From Pseudomonas sp. LFM046 (GTDB lineage Bacteria > Pseudomonadota > Gammaproteobacteria > Pseudomonadales > Pseudomonadaceae), in contig NZ_JYKO02000001.1 in the NCBI RefSeq assembly GCF_000949385.2, positions 824,161 through 888,160 of the forward strand: a stretch of DNA of 64,000 bases. The letters are read 5' to 3'. The position numbers and the translations under genes were made by a program. Positions within the stretch are counted from its first letter, which is position 1. Each line of letters starts with the position of its first letter. A model generated the notes under the pieces. The model was given only the letters and a program-made list of their open reading frames with translations. It made no database searches and had not been told where the DNA came from. Of the stretch, positions 59,538 to 64,000 are shown piece after piece.

Positions 59538-60503
59538 TCAGTTCTGCGCCACCTTCAGTTCCTGCTGCTTCAGCAACTGCTGTGCGTGGGCCACTTCCAG
59601 GGCTTCCATGGCATTGATCGGCTTGATCGCCACCGCCTTCTTCAGGTGGTCCAGTGCCTTGGCCTCTTCGTCGTCGCCATACACGTATTCCAGGGCGTTG
59701 GCGTATTCGTAGTGGCCGATAGGCAGATCGCTGGTGGCTTTGAAGGAGCGAGCAAAGTACTGCTCCATCTTCTCGGAGCTGACCCCGTAGGTCATCTTGC
59801 CCACCAGCTTGCCCACCTTGCGGATCACCCCGGCCTCGTAGCCGCCATACAGGGCGAGGGCGAACGGCTGCTGCGGTTGACTCCTGAGTAACGCATCCAG
59901 CTCTTCCGGGATCTGGCTGGTGTAGCCGCGTTTGAGCACGACCGGTACCGGCAATTCTTCGCCCAGGCGGGCTTTCGCATAGGCTCGGCCGAACTGTGCA
60001 ACCACGTCTGCCTTGACCAGGTCGCCGGCCTCGTCGGTGTAGCGGATTACTTCCTCAAGCAGGCGATGTTTTTCCGCCTGGTCCGGCACCAGGAACATGG
60101 CATAGACCACCTGGGCGAACATCGCGGGTACCTGGCCACCGACGCCCAGGGCCAGGCCTTGTTTCTTGGCCTCGGCGAAATCACCACGGAACATCAGTCT
60201 CCAGACGTCCTGCAACCTGGCCGCATAGGCTTCGGCCTCCTCGGGCTTGCCGGTGAATCCGGTATTACCCGCCACGGTCAGCTCCAGGGCCTTGGGGTAT
60301 TTCGTGGCCATGGTCACCACCCAGTCGGCGTCCGGGTACGGGTAGTTCGGGCCGAAGCCGCGGGTCAGGCGTGGCCAGGCTTCGCGGAGCTTGTCGCCGG
60401 AGTAGTCGTAGGCGGCCTTGTCGTAGGGAAAGGGTTTCCAGGTGTCGTCCGCCACAGCGGTAAGGCTGCAGGCGGCCAGCAGGGCAAGCAGATAGCGGCG
60501 CAT
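59538..60503 (-). CDS. Exported TPR-like helical protein of unknown function
   Basis: 321 residues from the ATG at 60503, with AAAAGG upstream. Signal peptide MRRYLLALLAACSLTAVADD. The mature protein is helical, with repeat-like pairs (GDFAEAKKQGLALGVGGQVPAMFAQVVYAMFLV and DEEAKALDHLKKAVAIKPINAMEALEVAHAQQ) suggesting tetratricopeptide-type packing. I do not recognise a function. It lies between zapE and a GlxA-type regulator. An AACAACAA motif lies just before the ribosome site, so carbon-source (Hfq/Crc) control is likely. Confidence 0.78.
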   Translation of the reverse strand: MRRYLLALLAACSLTAVADDTWKPFPYDKAAYDYSGDKLREAWPRLTRGFGPNYPYPDADWVVTMATKYPKALELTVAGNTGFTGKPEEAEAYAARLQDVWRLMFRGDFAEAKKQGLALGVGGQVPAMFAQVVYAMFLVPDQAEKHRLLEEVIRYTDEAGDLVKADVVAQFGRAYAKARLGEELPVPVVLKRGYTSQIPEELDALLRSQPQQPFALALYGGYEAGVIRKVGKLVGKMTYGVSSEKMEQYFARSFKATSDLPIGHYEYANALEYVYGDDEEAKALDHLKKAVAIKPINAMEALEVAHAQQLLKQQELKVAQN

Positions 60504-60519
60504 GGCGATGGACCTTTTC

Positions 60520-60527
60520 TTGTTGTT
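60520..60527 (-). promoter_or_regulatory. Hfq/Crc-type AACAACAA motif before the exported TPR-like gene
   Basis: On the minus strand CAACAACAAG-AAAAGG: a perfect AAYAAYAA match 2 nt ahead of the AAAAGG ribosome site (60518-60513). It is located where Hfq/Crc binding would block translation. Confidence 0.5.
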
Positions 60528-60630
60528 GTCCTCCCGCGCCGGGCAGGCGCGGGTGCGGGCGTCCCGTTCGGGCATGGGTCGATCATAGGGAGGTGAGGGC
60601 GGAGGCCAACCCATCCTTGGGATGGCGACG

Positions 60631-61629
60631 TCATTCACCTTTCTGCTGGTACTGGCGCCGGTACTGGTTAGGCGAAAGCTGAGTGTGCTGGCGAAACAGC
60701 CGGGCAAAGAAGCTGGCGTCGTCGTAGCCGACTTCGTAGCTGATGGTCTTGATGCTCTTGCGCGTGGCCGACAGGAGGCCCTTGGCCGTTTCGATGCGTA
60801 AGCGCTGCAGGTAATGCAGGGGCTTGTCGCCAGTGGCGGCCTGGAAGCGGCGCATGAAGTTGCGGATGCTCATGCCGTGTTCGCGGGAGACGTCTTCGAA
60901 GCGGAACTTGTCGGCGAAGTGGTCCTCCAGCCATTGCTGGATTTGCAGGATGGTCATGTCGTGGTGCAGCTTCTGCCCGCCGAAGCCGATGCGGCCCGGG
61001 GTGTAGCTGCGCTGCACTTCATAGAGGATGTCGCGGGCCACTGCCTGGGCGATGCCGGCGCCGCAGAAGCGCTCGATCAGATAGATATAAAGGTCGCAGG
61101 CGGAGGTGACGCCGCCGGCGCAGAACAGATTGTCGGCGTCGGAGAGGTGCTTGTCCTGATTCAGCAGCACCTTGGGGAAGCGCTCGGCGAACTCGCGGAA
61201 GAATCGCCAGTAGGTGGTCGCTTCCTTGCCATCCAGAAGGCCGGCCTGGGCGATCCAGAACACGCCGGTAGCTTCGCCGCAGATGACGCTGCCGGCAGCG
61301 TGGCGTTCCCGCAGCCAGGCGCAGACCTGTGGATAACGCGCCAGCAGGGAATCGAAATCACCCCAGAAGGCGGGGACTATGATGACTTGTGCATCGTCCA
61401 GCGGTCCGTCGACGGGAACGCGTACCTCGCTGAAGCTGCGCACCGATTGGCCGTCGGGGCTGACCAGTCTGGTCTGGAAGGCGGGGGTGAGGCCTTTGCC
61501 CTGGAGCTTGCCGAAGCGAAGGCTGGCCATATGGAAGAAGTCCTTGGCCTGCATCAGGGTGGAGGAGAAGACACCTTCGATGGCCAGGATGCTGACCTGG
61601 CGAAGGTCGGGCGACTGCGTATTGCTCAT
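60631..61629 (-). CDS. GlxA-family regulator: DJ-1/PfpI domain plus AraC helix-turn-helix
   Basis: 332 residues. The N-terminal DJ-1/PfpI-like domain (about 12-195; VIVPAFWGDFDSLLARYPQVCAWL and CGEATGVFWIAQAGLLDGKEATTYW) is followed by two AraC helix-turn-helix motifs (about 225-325; VSREHGMSIRNFMRRFQAAT and ISYEVGYDDASFFARLFRQHTQLSP). Members control arginine, choline, glycine betaine or carnitine use in Pseudomonas (ArgR, GbdR, CdhR). The target here is unknown; the divergent acyl-CoA dehydrogenase gene is the natural candidate. Confidence 0.85.
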   Translation of the reverse strand: MSNTQSPDLRQVSILAIEGVFSSTLMQAKDFFHMASLRFGKLQGKGLTPAFQTRLVSPDGQSVRSFSEVRVPVDGPLDDAQVIIVPAFWGDFDSLLARYPQVCAWLRERHAAGSVICGEATGVFWIAQAGLLDGKEATTYWRFFREFAERFPKVLLNQDKHLSDADNLFCAGGVTSACDLYIYLIERFCGAGIAQAVARDILYEVQRSYTPGRIGFGGQKLHHDMTILQIQQWLEDHFADKFRFEDVSREHGMSIRNFMRRFQAATGDKPLHYLQRLRIETAKGLLSATRKSIKTISYEVGYDDASFFARLFRQHTQLSPNQYRRQYQQKGE

Positions 61630-61779
61630 GGTGTTGTTCTTATAAGGGGAAAGCGGTCATTCTGCGGCTGGATCGTCTTATTTTTTGTCCTAAGTGTCCA
61701 GTGTGGCGGAGGAGGGGACTGGCCTAGAGTCGGTGGCCTCCGAACCTGCACGACCACAGTGCCATTCCAAGGTGATGCC
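61630..61779. promoter_or_regulatory. Divergent region between the GlxA-type regulator and acyl-CoA dehydrogenase
   Basis: 150 nt. On the minus strand AACAACAC (61638-61631) lies 1 nt before the regulator ATG, a near match to the Hfq/Crc motif, and no clear Shine-Dalgarno precedes that ATG. On the plus strand AAGGTGA (61769-61775) is the dehydrogenase ribosome site. A T-rich patch (TTATTTTTTGTCC, about 61678-61690) may hold the promoters. Confidence 0.4.
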
Positions 61780-62919
61780 ATGATCCCGAGAACCCTGTTC
61801 AGCTCCGATCACGAACTCTTCCGCGACAGCGTGCGCAAGTTCCTCGAGCAGGAGGCGGTGCCCTATCACCACCAGTGGGAGAAGGACGGCCATATCGACC
61901 GCGCACTGTGGAACAAGGCTGGCGAGGCCGGGATGCTCTGCTCCCATATTCCGGAGGAATATGGCGGCATGGGGGCCGATTTCCTCTACAGCGCAGTGGT
62001 GATCGAAGAGATCGGTCGCCTGGGCCTGACGGGTATCGGCTTCTCGCTGCACTCGGACATCGTCGCCCCGTACATCCTTCATTACGGCTCCGAGGCGCAG
62101 AAGAAAAAGTACCTGCCCAAGCTGGTCAGCGGCGAGTTGGTGACCGCCATCGCCATGACCGAGCCCGGTGCCGGCTCCGACCTTCAGGGAGTGAAGACCA
62201 CTGCCGTCCTGGATGGCGACGAGTACGTCATCAACGGCTCCAAGACCTTCATCACCAACGGTTTCCTTGCCGACCTGGTGATTGTGGTGGCCAAGACCGA
62301 TCCCAAGGCTGGCGCCAAGGGCACCAGCCTGTTCCTGGTGGAAGCGGACACCCCGGGCTTCGCCAAGGGCAAGCGCCTGGAGAAGGTCGGCATGAAGGCC
62401 CAGGACACGTCCGAGCTGTTCTTCCAGGATGTGCGCGTGCCGAAGGAGAACCTGCTGGGCCAGGCAGGCATGGGCTTCGCCTATCTGATGCAGGAACTTC
62501 CCCAGGAGCGTCTGACCGTGGGCATCGGCGCCCTGGCTTCGGCCGAGGCGGCGCTCAACTGGACCCTGGATTACACCCGCGAGCGCAAGGCCTTCGGCAA
62601 GTCCATCGCAGAGTTTCAGAACACCCGCTTCAAGCTGGCGGAGATGGCCACCGAGATCCAGGTCGGGCGCGTCTTCGTCGACCGCTGCCTGGAACTGCAC
62701 CTCGAGGGCAAGCTGGATGTACCGACGGCGGCCATGCTCAAGTACTGGGGCACCGACCTGCAGTGCAAGGTCCTGGACGAATGCGTCCAGCTGCACGGTG
62801 GCTACGGCTTCATGTGGGAATACGCGGTGGCGCGGGCCTGGGCGGACGCGCGGGTTCAGCGCATCTATGCCGGCACGAATGAGATCATGAAAGAGATCAT
62901 TGCCCGTTCCCTGGTTTGA
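61780..62919 (+). CDS. Acyl-CoA dehydrogenase (LCAD/isovaleryl-type)
   Basis: 379 residues from the ATG at 61780. FAD-binding MTEPGAGSDLQGVKTTA, RERKAFGKSIAEFQNTRFKLAEM and QLHGGYGFMWEYAVARAWADARV are classic. The C-terminal motif reads IYAGTNEIMKEI: Ala replaces the catalytic Glu of the medium-chain class, so the base is probably the Glu in LPQERLT, as in isovaleryl-CoA and long-chain enzymes. It oxidises an acyl-CoA to its 2-enoyl form in the cytoplasm. Substrate chain type cannot be read. Divergent from a GlxA-type regulator. Confidence 0.9.
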   Translation: MIPRTLFSSDHELFRDSVRKFLEQEAVPYHHQWEKDGHIDRALWNKAGEAGMLCSHIPEEYGGMGADFLYSAVVIEEIGRLGLTGIGFSLHSDIVAPYILHYGSEAQKKKYLPKLVSGELVTAIAMTEPGAGSDLQGVKTTAVLDGDEYVINGSKTFITNGFLADLVIVVAKTDPKAGAKGTSLFLVEADTPGFAKGKRLEKVGMKAQDTSELFFQDVRVPKENLLGQAGMGFAYLMQELPQERLTVGIGALASAEAALNWTLDYTRERKAFGKSIAEFQNTRFKLAEMATEIQVGRVFVDRCLELHLEGKLDVPTAAMLKYWGTDLQCKVLDECVQLHGGYGFMWEYAVARAWADARVQRIYAGTNEIMKEIIARSLV

Positions 62920-62931
62920 TCACGGGAAACC

Positions 62932-62958
62932 AAAAGCCCGGCGATTGCCGGGCTTTTT
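62932..62958. terminator. Bidirectional terminator after the acyl-CoA dehydrogenase
   Basis: AAAAGCCCGGC-GATT-GCCGGGCTTTTT, an 11-bp stem with A and T flanks, 12 nt after the dehydrogenase stop and next to the convergent reductase stop. Confidence 0.9.
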
Positions 62959-62962
62959 CAGT

Positions 62963-64000
62963 TCAGGGTGCCGGGTTTGGCTGGTCCTTGTGGATGGCGG
63001 CAATGCCATCCAGTACTGCGTCGGACAATGTCAGCTCGGTGCTGCGCAGATCAGCCTCCAACTGCTCCATCGACGTGGCGCCAATGATGTTGCTGGTCAC
63101 GAACGGCTGGGCGGTGACAAAGGCGAGGGCCATTTGCGCCGGGTCCAGGCCGTGCTCCCGGGCTAGCTGTACATAACGTGTGCAGGCTGATTGGGACTGT
63201 GGATTGGTATAGCGGGTGAAGCGGCTGAACAGGCTGATCCGCGCATTGGCGGGGCGGGCGCCGTTCTCGTATTTGCCGGAAAGCATGCCGAAGGCCATGG
63301 GCGAGTAAGCCAGCAGTCCGCACTGTTCGCGGATCGCCACTTCAGCCAGGCCGACTTCGAAGCTGCGGTTGAGCAGGTTGTAGGGATTCTGGATGGACAC
63401 CGCGCGGGGCAGGCTGAGCTGGTCGGCCAGCTGCAGGAACTTCATGGTCCCCCAGGGCGTTTCGTTGGACAGGCCAATATGGCGGATCTTGCCGGCCTTG
63501 ACCTGCTCGCTGAGGACTTCAAGGGTTTCCCGCAGCGGGGTGAAGTCTTCTTCCTTGTGCTGGTAGCCGAGCTGGCCGAAGAAGTTTGTGCTGCGCTCGG
63601 GCCAGTGCAGCTGGTAGAGGTCGATCCAGTCGGTCTGCAGGCGTTTCAGGCTGGCGTCCAGGGCTGCGGTGAGGTGCTCGCGGTTGTGCTTCAGGTTGCC
63701 GCCTCGGATATGGCTGATACCGTTGCCGGGGCCGGCCACCTTGCTCGCCAGGATCCAATCTGCGCGGTCGCGACGTCGGGCGAACCAGTTGCCGATGATG
63801 GTTTCAGTGGCGCCATAGGTCTCGGCCCTTGGCGGCACGGGGTACATCTCCGCCGCGTCCATGAAGTTGATTCCGTAGGCCTTGGCGCGCTCGATCTGCT
63901 GGAAAGCTTCCGCTTCGGTGTTCTGCTCGCCCCAGGTCATGGTCCCCAGGCAAAGGCTGCTGACCTTGAGGTCGGTGCGTCCGAGTTGGCGGTATTCCAT
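62963..64000 (-). CDS. Aldo/keto reductase, Tas-like
   Basis: 345 residues, starting exactly at the last base of the window (ATG read on the minus strand at 64000-63998), so the start cannot be checked against upstream sequence. The (beta/alpha)8 reductase shows the tetrad region GINFMDAAEMYPVPPRAETYG (Asp, Tyr) and the Lys in ILASKVAGPG, with IQNPYNLLNRSFEVGLAE later. The layout and sequence are those of E. coli Tas, an NADP-dependent reductase. The physiological substrate is not known. Confidence 0.87.
   Translation of the reverse strand: MEYRQLGRTDLKVSSLCLGTMTWGEQNTEAEAFQQIERAKAYGINFMDAAEMYPVPPRAETYGATETIIGNWFARRRDRADWILASKVAGPGNGISHIRGGNLKHNREHLTAALDASLKRLQTDWIDLYQLHWPERSTNFFGQLGYQHKEEDFTPLRETLEVLSEQVKAGKIRHIGLSNETPWGTMKFLQLADQLSLPRAVSIQNPYNLLNRSFEVGLAEVAIREQCGLLAYSPMAFGMLSGKYENGARPANARISLFSRFTRYTNPQSQSACTRYVQLAREHGLDPAQMALAFVTAQPFVTSNIIGATSMEQLEADLRSTELTLSDAVLDGIAAIHKDQPNPAP

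Overview
The window is GC-rich, densely coded bacterial chromosome and reads as core genome of a Pseudomonas (sensu lato). The order roxSR - gatBAC/mreBCD-maf-rng-yhdP - tldD/pmbA - rpoN/hpf/ptsN/rapZ/npr - lpt/kds - mla - murA-hisGDC - algW - cysD-cysNC - trpS - zapE matches, from memory, the PA4434-PA4506 part of P. aeruginosa PAO1 (whose rplM lies just beyond). The species is not P. aeruginosa itself: its REP-like repeats and several gene contents differ. I saw no tRNA, rRNA, CRISPR array, prophage, insertion sequence or defence system.

Layout. 1-2.4 kb: end of a 5-oxoprolinase (pxpB-pxpC) cluster, an Lrp-type regulator and a divergent LysE-family exporter. 2.6-13.8 kb: dipeptide uptake and hydrolysis, with transporter core dppBCDF, three periplasmic binding proteins (two of them near-duplicates), the XRE-cupin repressor PsdR and the metallo-dipeptidase MdpA. 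14-18.9 kb: a SIMPL-domain secreted protein, the redox two-component system RoxS-RoxR, an AEC transporter, a carboxymuconolactone-decarboxylase-like protein and an RlpA-like lipoprotein. 19-22.2 kb: gatCAB amidotransferase. 22.4-31.9 kb: mreBCD-maf-rng-yhdP-nitrilase, running into tldD. 33.3-35.4 kb: yjgA and pmbA.

35.4-42.4 kb (minus strand): the PTS-Ntr/sigma-54 block (npr, rapZ, ptsN, hpf, rpoN), then lptB-lptA-lptC-kdsC-kdsD, which makes Kdo and moves LPS outward. 42.6-45.7 kb: mlaFEDCB, returning phospholipids from the outer membrane. 45.8-50.5 kb: ibaG, murA, hisG, hisD, hisC. 50.6-52.6 kb: algW and a Nif3-like protein. 52.8-55.6 kb: cysD and fused cysNC for sulfate activation. 55.7-64 kb: zapG, an alpha/beta hydrolase, trpS, zapE, an unknown exported protein, a GlxA-type regulator, an acyl-CoA dehydrogenase and a Tas-like aldo/keto reductase.

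The points most worth following are regulatory. Matching AATTTAAGT-N3-ACTTAAATT operators sit inside sigma-70-like promoters of both mdpA and the binding-protein gene beside psdR. A perfect Hfq/Crc-type A-rich motif abuts that gene's ribosome binding site. mreC appears to start at ATT behind a strong Shine-Dalgarno. The two near-identical binding-protein genes share a 264-nt tract with one mismatch. The hpf leader contains a 15-nt exact match to the Tn5/Nextera mosaic end. I found no wholly new multi-gene system.
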